Positions 1 through 6,921 of a DNA stretch of 9,847 nt are shown here, piece by piece. The DNA comes from Candidatus Bathyarchaeota archaeon (GTDB lineage Archaea; Thermoproteota; Bathyarchaeia; Bathyarchaeales; DTEX01). The stretch is from the NCBI GenBank assembly GCA_026414245.1, contig JAOAJJ010000013.1, positions 4,772 to 14,618 of the forward strand, read 5' to 3'. The notes beneath the pieces were generated by a model. It did not search any database, was not told the origin of the DNA, and saw only the letters and a program-made list of their open reading frames with translations. How positions within the stretch are numbered: position 1 is the stretch's first letter; every line of letters starts with the position of its first letter. Both the position numbers and the translations under genes were made by a program.

Positions 1-1
1 A

Positions 2-142
2 CCCAATTCAGGTGGACAACTTGAGCAGAGAGTTATAACTGGTTTAATACCAGGAGTAACTTATTATTTTGCAGTTGTAGCAGAAGATGATTGGGGCAAC
101 CGTGCAACATGGTCAACAATTGGAGTAAATCTTCAAAATTAA
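2..142 (+). CDS. C-terminal end of a fibronectin type III domain protein (5' end outside the window)
   Basis: Reading from base 2, an open frame of 46 codons ends at TAA 140-142. It contains the pattern PGVTYYFAVVAEDDWGN followed by a short strand, which is the typical last two strands of a fibronectin type III fold (L-x-PG-x-x-Y-x-F-x-V-x-A-x-D). Such domains are common at the end of secreted or cell-surface proteins, where they act as spacers or carbohydrate-binding and adhesion modules. The start, any signal peptide and the rest of the protein are not in the window, so the overall function is unknown. The gene runs head-on into the leftward herA fragment, and the two reading frames overlap between 33 and 142. 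The fibronectin reading is clearly the genuine one there. The domain call rests on pattern recognition only. Confidence 0.72.
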   Translation, partial: PNSGGQLEQRVITGLIPGVTYYFAVVAEDDWGNRATWSTIGVNLQN

Positions 143-1073
143 CAGCGTTATCAACGTTATCAGTAAAGAAATTTGTGTGAAGGAGGGTGTAGTAGCGGGA
201 GAAAAGGGCGTCTTTAACTTGCTGATTGCATTGCCACCTTCTGATGGCTTCGCCGAGCTCCTGCAATGATAGCATGTTCCGTTCCTCCAGAAAGCGCCAT
301 ATATGTCTAAACTCCCGAGCTGATGTGCCGGGGAGATTAAGGGCGTGGACAAGTATCTTCATGATGACTGATAGACCTGCTTGAGCTAAAGTAACTTTAA
401 AGTTTTCGCCGGGAATTAAGACGTGAATTTTCTCATGAAACTCATTCTTCATCCCATCGAGGTTCAGGCCTAGGTTCCTGTATTCGCCGTTTAGGTCGAA
501 TATTACCACGACCGCGCCATATTTGATTAAGCCTAGAACCAAAATCTTGGATAAATGGGATTTTCCAGCACCTTTTCTTCCAGTGATAATGTTGAGTTTT
601 CCATCTAGTTTGAAGGCATCTATTGCTATAGATGTGTTCTCCATTGTTTCCCCGAGATTTATAGGGTATCTTGCCGCCATATTGATTATTTCCATCAGCT
701 TCCCGATAGGCAGCCTGTTTATCGTGGAGTGGGTTCTTGAAGGTAGCCACGAACTGTTTGAACTCAGTTTACCATTCTCTATTGTTCCATGAATCTTGCA
801 AATCAACAGCCGAGCGTCCTGAACATAAAGTATATGGGATGTTATATCAAACGGGTCAATTTCATCCCCCTTAAACGGGTCGTCTATCAGCGGCTCACGT
901 AAAAGCTCCTCCATTATCCCCGGAACATTCGCAAACTGAACATCAATAACTTGAACAATCATCGACCTACCGGACTTCCTATCCTCTATAACGAGGTAGC
1001 AGCCTTTCTCGACTTCCTCGTCTGGAAAGCTAATTATGTGAACCGTGTTGCCAGTTTTCTTGTAGAGACGCAT
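33..1073 (-). CDS. herA: HerA-like DNA translocase/helicase ATPase, C-terminally truncated
   Basis: HerA is a hexameric, FtsK-like DNA-pumping ATPase that works with the nuclease NurA (and Mre11-Rad50) in resecting DNA ends. Residues 1 to about 110 look like the N-terminal HAS-barrel. Residues 165-172 (GRKGAGKS) are the Walker A loop, and VVVIFDLNGEY at 188-198 is the HerA-type D-x-x-GEY segment. The frame is 346 codons, against roughly 500-600 in the family, and the second half with Walker B and the arginine finger is missing. From about residue 311 on (base 143 downward) the translation is only the antisense of the fibronectin gene, so genuine herA sequence spans about 143-1073. The start ATG lies 5 nt after the nurA stop, with GGAG about 9 nt before it, which suggests one transcript with nurA. 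As written, the product could not hydrolyse ATP normally. Confidence 0.82.
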   Translation of the reverse strand: MRLYKKTGNTVHIISFPDEEVEKGCYLVIEDRKSGRSMIVQVIDVQFANVPGIMEELLREPLIDDPFKGDEIDPFDITSHILYVQDARLLICKIHGTIENGKLSSNSSWLPSRTHSTINRLPIGKLMEIINMAARYPINLGETMENTSIAIDAFKLDGKLNIITGRKGAGKSHLSKILVLGLIKYGAVVVIFDLNGEYRNLGLNLDGMKNEFHEKIHVLIPGENFKVTLAQAGLSVIMKILVHALNLPGTSAREFRHIWRFLEERNMLSLQELGEAIRRWQCNQQVKDALFSRYYTLLHTNFFTDNVDNAVNFEDLLQLLTMLHGCPNHLLLQLQNNKLLLVLNQL

Positions 1074-1078
1074 GCGTC

Positions 1079-2182
1079 TTAGTCTCCGAAAAAGCCGGTT
1101 CCAAATGGTCCGAACAGGGCTTTTCTAATGCTCGGCAATGAAACAACCTTAAGACCATATCTCTTCGCTATAAAGCGCTGTATACCTATGACATCGCTAG
1201 CTGTAAAAGTTGAGAATATATGCGCTAACCTTAATGTCTCCGGGTAGCCTTGAAAGACTAAGTCGTTTCCAAGCAGCTTCTGAATCACCAGCAGTTGCGC
1301 CTCTCTAGACAAAGCCTTATCAACATCCACCCTAAAGGCGTAGCCCCTCTCACTTAATTTGGCGACATATATCTTACCCAGTAAACGCAGGTTTCTCCTA
1401 GAAGATATAGATAACGCCCGCTCATCGATCTCTAAGAGGCACGGCCCCTTTTGTTTAGTTATTAGTTCCGTGATTCTTTTTCCTAGAAACTTAACAGTTG
1501 AGGCTTTCGAGAACGATAATATCGTGTTTGAATTGCTTCTAGCATACCTCAAGATTTGGGGCAGTAGGTCAAAGTGACCATTTTGAGAACTACATGAAAG
1601 CGCCCCATCCCAAAGTATAATGCTGTTACTTATAGATCTAGACACTATTATTTGAATCCACCTCTCAAGGGCATTACATAAACGGCTCTGCACCTCAATT
1701 AGGAAGGATAGGCTTGAGTTAAAAGTAATTGGTGAATATTGGCCAAGAACCCTTAAGATTTCTTTACGGCTCTCCTCAGTAATGTGGAATGGGAATGGTC
1801 CTACACGCAAATATTTATAACGCTTCCGCTCATTCCAGACAACCGCTCCCCTAACGGCGCATATAACTCCGCGCTCCGTTTCACCAACCTTAATGCTTGA
1901 GGCGTCGATCGCCATTATCGGCGTTTCGTCAGAGGTCGGTTCTAACCGCGTGATTATGGGGAGGGCGCTTTTACCATTGACTTCGACGGTGTCTTCCTGC
2001 TCGTCAAGCCTATCCGTAAATTGTCCGTCAAGACTGATTGATGGCTGAAAAAACTTTTCTTTTATCTCGCTCATCGTGTTGAGGCTTAACTCAATAAACT
2101 TCTTTGATAAGTCTATGTCTTCAACGATTTGGGAAAAATTATATTTTGGTGTTGTTGTATAATGTATTTGTCCAATCAACAA
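1079..2182 (-). CDS. nurA: NurA-family 5'-3' nuclease
   Basis: NurA is a metal-dependent nuclease with an RNase H-like core that docks on HerA and digests DNA ends during recombinational repair. The 367-residue product is of normal family length. Likely metal-binding positions are D93 in AIDASS (motif I), D192 in WDGAL, and the C-terminal GYPETLRLAH segment at 312-321, whose last histidine is the family's usual catalytic histidine. E163 may be the additional acidic ligand. The start is TTG. A second TTG follows directly at 2179, and a GGTGA Shine-Dalgarno site ends 3 nt before the first and 6 nt before the second, so initiation at 2179 is equally possible. nurA is promoter-proximal to herA, and no mre11 or rad50 is in the window. 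The divergent promoter at 2183-2265 probably drives it. Confidence 0.85.
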   Translation of the reverse strand: MLIGQIHYTTTPKYNFSQIVEDIDLSKKFIELSLNTMSEIKEKFFQPSISLDGQFTDRLDEQEDTVEVNGKSALPIITRLEPTSDETPIMAIDASSIKVGETERGVICAVRGAVVWNERKRYKYLRVGPFPFHITEESRKEILRVLGQYSPITFNSSLSFLIEVQSRLCNALERWIQIIVSRSISNSIILWDGALSCSSQNGHFDLLPQILRYARSNSNTILSFSKASTVKFLGKRITELITKQKGPCLLEIDERALSISSRRNLRLLGKIYVAKLSERGYAFRVDVDKALSREAQLLVIQKLLGNDLVFQGYPETLRLAHIFSTFTASDVIGIQRFIAKRYGLKVVSLPSIRKALFGPFGTGFFGD

Positions 2183-2253
2183 CTTTCACCAATTTATAGA
2201 TCAATGATGTTGTATATAAATGTTGCGCATGAACAAGATGAACAACACCAAAA
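2144..2253. repeat. 13-bp inverted repeat spanning the nurA divergent promoter
   Basis: TTTTGGTGTTGTT at 2144-2156 is the exact reverse complement of AACAACACCAAAA at 2241-2253. The arms are separated by 84 bp and enclose the TATA-like element. The left arm lies inside the first codons of nurA, and the right arm lies in the leader of the winged-helix gene. It could be a pair of operator half-sites or chance; the low complexity of the arms weakens the case. Confidence 0.4.
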
Positions 2254-2265
2254 AGAGAGATTAAA
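2183..2265. promoter_or_regulatory. Divergent promoter region between nurA and the winged-helix gene
   Basis: This is the only gap between two oppositely directed genes. TGTATATAAA at 2211-2220 is a near-symmetrical TATA-like element. Read rightward it would start transcription about 25 bp before the ATG at 2266. Read leftward it would start transcription roughly 8-10 nt before nurA, leaving just enough leader for the GGTGA ribosome site at 2185-2189. A second leftward box, TCTATAAATT (2192-2201), is too close to nurA to be the main one. The site assignments are inferred by eye. Confidence 0.45.
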
Positions 2266-2676
2266 ATGAATGAGAAAACCGAAGAGAAAACCCCGGTTCA
2301 CATAAAAATGAAGGTTGGAAATGTAGAGTTTGAAATAAGCTGTAGAGAGGATCAGGTAAAAGACATCATCGATAAAATTCTTTCAAGCATCGCCAGCCAG
2401 ACATCTCTACGGGCCGCAGCCGCCGAGACAACCGCTCCATCAGCTAAAGCTGAAACATGTCGTGGAGTTGTTGAACGGTTATGGAGGGAGGGCTGGTTTT
2501 CTGTACCGCGTTCCCTCGACGATGTTCATAAGGAGATGACGCGTATAGGTTATCACTATGATCGGACGGCTGTTGCGCATGTCCTTCTCGACCTCGTCAG
2601 GGATGGGATACTAACCCGTGAGGGGAAGGCGAAAAGATATCTTTACGCTCAGAAAAGGCCTCCGGCACCACAATAG
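2266..2676 (+). CDS. Small archaeal winged-helix protein of unknown role
   Basis: I do not recognise a named family. The 136-residue protein has two parts joined by an alanine- and threonine-rich linker (about 44-63). The N-terminal part (about 10-42) is a beta-hairpin followed by an amphipathic helix (VGNVEFEISCREDQVKDIID). The C-terminal part (about 64-130) has the helix-helix-wing layout of a winged-helix domain. In it DDVHKEMTRIGYHYDRTAV looks like helices 2 and 3, VLLDLVRDGILTRE like the end of the recognition helix, and KRYLYAQ like the wing. DNA binding, or protein-protein contact by the same fold, is therefore likely. It is divergent to nurA and lies 46 nt upstream of the desulfidase gene, probably on one transcript with it. 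The ATG at 2266 has no strong ribosome site. It ends with TAG, which is rare in this window. Confidence 0.7.
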   Translation: MNEKTEEKTPVHIKMKVGNVEFEISCREDQVKDIIDKILSSIASQTSLRAAAAETTAPSAKAETCRGVVERLWREGWFSVPRSLDDVHKEMTRIGYHYDRTAVAHVLLDLVRDGILTREGKAKRYLYAQKRPPAPQ

Positions 2677-2710
2677 TTACTAGATGGAAAAAGAGTAAAG
2701 GGTGCGGTAT

Positions 2711-2714
2711 GGTG
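2711..2714 (+). promoter_or_regulatory. Ribosome binding site deciding the start of the desulfidase gene
   Basis: GGTG at 2711-2714 lies 8 nt before ATG 2723. The in-frame GTG at 2702, which would add 7 residues, has no comparable site, so ATG 2723 is preferred. Confidence 0.45.
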
Positions 2715-2722
2715 AAGATATA

Positions 2723-3259
2723 ATGATCCCTTCATCTAAAATCATGGTATTCTCCCACTGCCTACTCAATAAGAGCACGAGGTGGTGGCAGAATGGTAAA
2801 CCTATTGAGCGAAATATTGGTCTAGTCACCGAGGTGATGGAGTTCCTCCTAAAACATAATATCGGGGTTTTTCAGATGCCTTGCCCAGAGTTTACCTTCT
2901 GCGGTAACCCTCGACCATCTAGAACGAAAGATGAGTATGAGGCGCTACCGGGTTTTAGGGAGCACTGTGATAGATTGGCGAAGAGCGTAGTTGAGCAGTT
3001 GAAGGCTTTCATATTTATGGGAGTGAAGCCGCGTATCCAGATACTGGCTGTTATTGGGGTTAAGCGCTCCCCCTCGTGCGCAGTTAGCGGCGTAATACGA
3101 AGTATAGGTAGAGAGATTAGATTGGTTGAAGAGAAGGGTATTTTCATGGAAGCCTTAATAAAATATATGCTTGAGGAAGGGTTGAGCGCTAGGTTCTTAG
3201 AATTTGATTTTGATGAGCCACATAAAATAATCGTTGATTTGGAAAGTTTGCTTCATTGA
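2723..3259 (+). CDS. TudS-related putative Fe-S desulfidase (DUF523-like)
   Basis: The 178-residue product matches the general pattern of the DUF523/TudS group, small proteins that hold a [4Fe-4S] cluster on three cysteines. TudS itself removes sulfur from 2-thiouracil. Candidate cluster ligands are C13 in SHCLLN near the start, C54 in MPCPE, and C119 in SPSCA. C60 and C82 are additional and less certain. The N-terminal SHCLLN and the R-SPSC motif are typical of the group. The substrate cannot be told from sequence, and thiolated nucleobases or other thioamides are possible. It is cytosolic, with no signal peptide or membrane segment. It follows the winged-helix gene in the same direction and ends 7 nt from the convergent pyrE stop. 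The start is set by GGTG before ATG 2723; a GTG at 2702 is the alternative. Confidence 0.72.
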   Translation: MIPSSKIMVFSHCLLNKSTRWWQNGKPIERNIGLVTEVMEFLLKHNIGVFQMPCPEFTFCGNPRPSRTKDEYEALPGFREHCDRLAKSVVEQLKAFIFMGVKPRIQILAVIGVKRSPSCAVSGVIRSIGREIRLVEEKGIFMEALIKYMLEEGLSARFLEFDFDEPHKIIVDLESLLH

Positions 3260-3266
3260 AAATAGA

Positions 3267-3932
3267 TTAGTCTTTCTTGGCTTTCAATTGGCTTAATATT
3301 ATTTTCACTTCATCCTCTCCTATGGCGTTCATTTCATAAAGTTTTTGGGCTACTTCCCTCATCTTCAACACTGAGTGTAATTTTACATCTATTCTTTCAA
3401 GTTTTTCGCTTCCGCCCTCCTCCCTATCCAGTAATACGATTGCATCTGAAACCAATCCGCCCTCAGCTCTAACAGCGAAGGCGGATTTTTTTAGGCTTAA
3501 TCCGGTGGTTACTAAGTCATCTACTAGAAGAACCCTGTCCCCCGGCATAACTATACCCTCAACTCTGCGCTCCCTGCCCTTAAGCCTCTGCTTCTGCCGA
3601 ACATAAATGAAGGGTTTCCTGAGAGAGTATGCTGCAACAGCGCTTAATGGTAGACCTGCAGTCGGTATGCCCGCTATTCTATCAAAGTTCTCCAATCCGA
3701 TCTCGGCTTTTATAGCGTTAACAAATATCCTGGTTATCTCAGCGAAAGCATCGGGGAAACTTGGAATAACCCTTAAATCAATGTAGTATGGGGTTATTCT
3801 ACCGTTAGGTAATCTAAATGCTCCAAACTCGATAGCGTTCGTTTTCTTGAGAACTTGGCAGACCTCGGTTAAAATCGATTCTTTATCGATGGACACATGC
3901 TCATGAGCGTGAGCTGGCATATTAATTCCCAT
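3267..3932 (-). CDS. pyrE: Orotate phosphoribosyltransferase
   Basis: PyrE joins orotate to phosphoribosyl pyrophosphate to give orotidine monophosphate, the fifth step of pyrimidine synthesis. The 221-residue protein has the PRPP-binding loop VLLVDDLVTTGLS at 134-146, in which the two aspartates followed by TTG are diagnostic. The N-terminal FGAFRLPNGRITPYYIDLR segment (36-54) is the orotate-side signature, and IAGIPTAGLPLSA (86-98) is the conserved loop before the catalytic region. Length is normal to slightly long; an N-terminal His/Ala-rich stretch may be a non-conserved extension, and a second ATG at 3920 is possible. No ribosome site precedes ATG 3932. A TATA-like TTTTAAAG centred about 25 bp upstream suggests a leaderless message. 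It is not clustered with other pyr genes here. Confidence 0.93.
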   Translation of the reverse strand: MGINMPAHAHEHVSIDKESILTEVCQVLKKTNAIEFGAFRLPNGRITPYYIDLRVIPSFPDAFAEITRIFVNAIKAEIGLENFDRIAGIPTAGLPLSAVAAYSLRKPFIYVRQKQRLKGRERRVEGIVMPGDRVLLVDDLVTTGLSLKKSAFAVRAEGGLVSDAIVLLDREEGGSEKLERIDVKLHSVLKMREVAQKLYEMNAIGEDEVKIILSQLKAKKD

Positions 3933-3977
3933 TAAGAAAATAGGTTTCAGCTCTTTAAAAGATTGATTAACAATTTT
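3933..3977. promoter_or_regulatory. Compact divergent promoter of pyrE and tldD
   Basis: Only 45 bp separate the two start codons. The one convincing TATA-like element is TTTAAAAG at 3954-3961, which reads almost the same on both strands. Its centre is about 25 bp from the pyrE ATG and about 21 bp from the tldD ATG at 3978, both close to the usual archaeal TATA-to-start distance. Neither start has a ribosome site, so both messages are probably leaderless. Confidence 0.45.
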
Positions 3978-5462
3978 ATGGAGAAATTAAAATATATTTC
4001 AGCTGAAGAACACCATTTGGTGGTGACCTTGGAGGATACCGCCTTATTCATAGTTGATAAGGCGAGGGAAATGGGCGCTGAATACGCTGAGGCAAGATTA
4101 CAAATAGATTTACGTGAATCCATAATAGTGAAGAATGGGGTTTTAGAAGCATCCGTCTTCGAGGAGAGTAGGGGTGTAGGTATAAGGGTTCTAGTAGACG
4201 GGGCTTTAGGCTTCGCCTCAATAAACTCTTTCCGGAGAGATAATGTGGAGAAGGCTCTTAAACATGCCTTAAAAATCGCCAGATCGTCTTCTAAGTTAGT
4301 TAGGCGAAAGATCTCCATGGGGAGGGGAGATCTCGGATACGGAAAATTTGAGGTTAAGCCGAGAGTGGATTTTAAGAACGTTGATCTAGACTCAAGGGTC
4401 AATCTACTCAAAGAGGCTGACGAGCAGTCGGTTCACGCAGCTTCAGCAGGTAATGTTAAAGCTCCATCTAGGATAATAACCTTAGACACGTGGATAACTG
4501 AAAAAATCGTTTTGACAAGCGATGGAGCGAACGTTTATAGCGTTACCCCAAGAGCAGCCCTCTTCACTTTGATAACGGTCTTCCATCCTCAGAAGGGTAC
4601 GGTTCAAAGATACCTTAATCTCGGCGAGACAGGCGGATGGGAGTTGGTTGAGAGATGGAATCTGCCTAAAATATTTTATGATGAAACCTATACCCTATCG
4701 AGAATCCTAACTGAGGCGGTTAAGCCTCCTAGAGATGAAATGGATGTTGTTCTAGGACCGGAGGTTGTTGGAATAGTTAGCCACGAATCATGTGGACACC
4801 CGAGTGAAGCCGACCGAATACTCGGCAGAGAAGCAGCGCAAGCCGGTGAAACATTTCTTAAATCGGATTCAATAGGGCTTAAAGTTGGCTCGCCATACGT
4901 GAACGTTGTTGACGACCCAACCCTTAAGGGTTCTTTTGGATTCTACCTCTATGATGATGAGGGCGTTAAGGCTAGGAGACGCATACTGATAAAGGAGGGC
5001 GCCGTCAACGAGTTTTTACATAACCGTGAGACCGCAAGCGTCTTTAACGTAGAGAGCAATGGCTCCTCCAGGTCAGCTGCTTATAACCGTGAGCCTATAA
5101 TTCGCATGGCGAACACGTTCTTTCTGCCAGGCGATTACACGGAGGAAGAGATCTTGGAGGAGGTTAAAGACGGCTTATATATTAAAAACTTTATGGAGTG
5201 GAATATCGATGACAGGAGATTTAATCAGCGCTATGTCGGGTTAGAAGCCTACAAGATAGAGAATGGTGAGCTGAAGAACATGGTTAGAAACCCTGTTCTA
5301 GAGATAACAACCACCGGTCTCTGGTCTTCCGTCGACGCAGCCAGTAAAAAGCTAGAGTTTCAGGCAGCGTATTGCGGTAAAGGGGATCCTATGCAAGGTA
5401 TACCTGTCTGGACTGGTGGACCGCATATACGTTTAAGAAAGGTTAGGATAGGTGGTGCATAA
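3978..5462 (+). CDS. tldD: TldD-type zinc metalloprotease subunit
   Basis: TldD is the catalytic half of the TldD/TldE protease, which in bacteria cleaves unfolded peptides and matures microcin B17 and degrades the antitoxin CcdA. HESCGH at 269-274 is the HExxxH zinc site, followed by EAD. DDPT (312-315) and YDDEGV (325-330) are conserved core elements, and YCGKGDPMQG near the end supplies C466, the position of the C-terminal zinc-ligand cysteine in the family. The 494-residue length is normal. The frame can be opened at TTG 3963, but ATG 3978 fits better with the TATA-like box. It overlaps the spacing zone of tldE: GGTGGTG in its last codons is the ribosome site of the next gene, and the two are separated by one base. 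The archaeal substrate is unknown. Confidence 0.9.
   Translation: MEKLKYISAEEHHLVVTLEDTALFIVDKAREMGAEYAEARLQIDLRESIIVKNGVLEASVFEESRGVGIRVLVDGALGFASINSFRRDNVEKALKHALKIARSSSKLVRRKISMGRGDLGYGKFEVKPRVDFKNVDLDSRVNLLKEADEQSVHAASAGNVKAPSRIITLDTWITEKIVLTSDGANVYSVTPRAALFTLITVFHPQKGTVQRYLNLGETGGWELVERWNLPKIFYDETYTLSRILTEAVKPPRDEMDVVLGPEVVGIVSHESCGHPSEADRILGREAAQAGETFLKSDSIGLKVGSPYVNVVDDPTLKGSFGFYLYDDEGVKARRRILIKEGAVNEFLHNRETASVFNVESNGSSRSAAYNREPIIRMANTFFLPGDYTEEEILEEVKDGLYIKNFMEWNIDDRRFNQRYVGLEAYKIENGELKNMVRNPVLEITTTGLWSSVDAASKKLEFQAAYCGKGDPMQGIPVWTGGPHIRLRKVRIGGA
5451..5457 (+). promoter_or_regulatory. Ribosome binding site of tldE inside the end of tldD
   Basis: GGTGGTG at 5451-5457 precedes ATG 5464 by 6 nt. 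This favours ATG 5464 over the in-frame GTG codons at 5452 and 5455, which lie inside the site itself. Confidence 0.6.
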
Positions 5463-5463
5463 G

Positions 5464-6795
5464 ATGATGTTAGATGAGATCCCACAATATATTGTCGATT
5501 TAGCGAAGCGTTTAGGCGCAACCGATGTGACAGCTAAGCTCACCGAATCCCGGAGGATTATGATACGCTTCTCAAACAACGAGGTAACGGTGTCGAAAGC
5601 ATTCCTTGAAAATAGCGTAGACATATTCGTGATGATTGAGAAGCATAGAGCTGCAACAACAATAAGCACGCTATCCATTAGAAACATTAAAAAGGCTGTA
5701 GAAAACCTTATAAGGATGGCTAAATCAACGCCGCCAGCCGACGTATATGCGCCATTACCTCAAGGACCGTTCACCTACAACCCTGATTTGATGAGGGCGC
5801 CGAAAATACCTTTAGATCCAGATAATCTGGCAGTTTATGTTGAATCAGCCATTAAATCTGCCTTAGAGAAGGGTGCTACAAGGGCTGCTGGAACATTAAA
5901 CGCTTATAGGTCTAGAATAACGCTTGCAACGTCAGGCGATGTTTATGCTTCACAGGAGAAGGCTAGCATGGAGATTTCTATTAGAGCATTCGTCTCAGAT
6001 TTAGCTACGGGGCATGCTGTTTCCGTCGCCAGCAAACTTGAAGATTTCCATCCAGAAGAAGCTGGCAGCATGGCTGGTGAAATAGCTAAAGCAGCATCAA
6101 ATCCTAAGCCCGGAGAACCTGGAAAATATATGGCGCTTCTTGGACCAATGGTTTTAGCGGACATCGTTAATCAGGTTGGATCCCTCTCATCAGCCTTCCT
6201 GGTTGATGCTGGGCAGTCGTTTCTGGTCGACAAGATGAACTCGGAGGTCGCCTCTGAAAGATTCACTCTGATAGATGACCCGACGCTGGCAGGCTCTCTT
6301 GGGGCGAGAGCATTCGATGATGAGGGCGTCCCGACGAAGAGAAATATCATAATTGAGAACGGCATTTTGAAGACATACCTGCATAACACTATAACTGCCA
6401 AAAAATTTGGTGTAGAAACCACGGGTAACGCTGGAATAATTGTGCCATATCCTTGGAATTTAATTGTTGAACCCGGCTATAAATCGCCTGAGGATTTACT
6501 GGCTGAGATAGATGACGGCATATATGTTACAAACGACTGGTATTTGAGATATCAGGATTATAGGGCTGGTGACTTCTCAACCATTCCGCGAGACGGCATG
6601 TTCCGAATTAGGAATGGAGAAATCGCTGAGTCAATTAGGGAGCTTAGAATAAGTGACAATATGCTTAGATTACTGCGGAACATAGTGGACCTAAGCAGAT
6701 TAAGGATGTGGGTGAAGTGGTGGGAGGTTGAGGTTCCAACCCTCGCGCCGTATGCGTTGATCAGCGAATTAAACTTCACTAAATCAGCGATGTGA
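5464..6795 (+). CDS. tldE: TldE/PmbA-type subunit, non-catalytic partner of TldD
   Basis: This 443-residue protein is a paralogue of the preceding TldD and would form the heterodimer with it. It shares DDPTLAGSLG from 271 and FDDEGVPT from 284 with TldD. At the place of the zinc helix it has GPMVLADIVNQVG from 227, with no HExxxH, and it lacks the C-terminal CGK motif, which is how TldE/PmbA proteins differ from TldD. It is therefore expected to lack its own zinc site and to shape the protease chamber. The start ATG follows the tldD stop by one base and uses a ribosome site inside tldD, so the two are translationally coupled and probably made in equal amounts. The last ~25 residues, after a WVKWW segment, are the least family-like. 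Confidence 0.88.
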   Translation: MMLDEIPQYIVDLAKRLGATDVTAKLTESRRIMIRFSNNEVTVSKAFLENSVDIFVMIEKHRAATTISTLSIRNIKKAVENLIRMAKSTPPADVYAPLPQGPFTYNPDLMRAPKIPLDPDNLAVYVESAIKSALEKGATRAAGTLNAYRSRITLATSGDVYASQEKASMEISIRAFVSDLATGHAVSVASKLEDFHPEEAGSMAGEIAKAASNPKPGEPGKYMALLGPMVLADIVNQVGSLSSAFLVDAGQSFLVDKMNSEVASERFTLIDDPTLAGSLGARAFDDEGVPTKRNIIIENGILKTYLHNTITAKKFGVETTGNAGIIVPYPWNLIVEPGYKSPEDLLAEIDDGIYVTNDWYLRYQDYRAGDFSTIPRDGMFRIRNGEIAESIRELRISDNMLRLLRNIVDLSRLRMWVKWWEVEVPTLAPYALISELNFTKSAM

Positions 6796-6921
6796 ATTAT
6801 GTTTAACCGACATAACCTACCTGGAGGGGGTGGCGCCGTTACCGTTATAAAAAGACTTTAGAATCACTGCGGTGGGACTTCAATAATTTAACTGGTGGTT
6901 ACCCACTTTATAAGAGAAATA

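Noticed and set aside
113..352. Second leftward frame within herA
   Set aside because: It is out of frame with the Walker A-bearing herA reading and has no domain pattern.
5433..6779. Several leftward open frames opposite tldE
   Set aside because: They are shadows of the tldE reading frame and have no recognisable motifs.
6842..6918. TATA-like TTATAAAA after tldE and a GTGG/CCAC mini-hairpin, considered as a non-coding RNA gene or terminator
   Set aside because: The stem is only 4 bp, no T-run follows it, and no C/D or H/ACA boxes are arranged properly.
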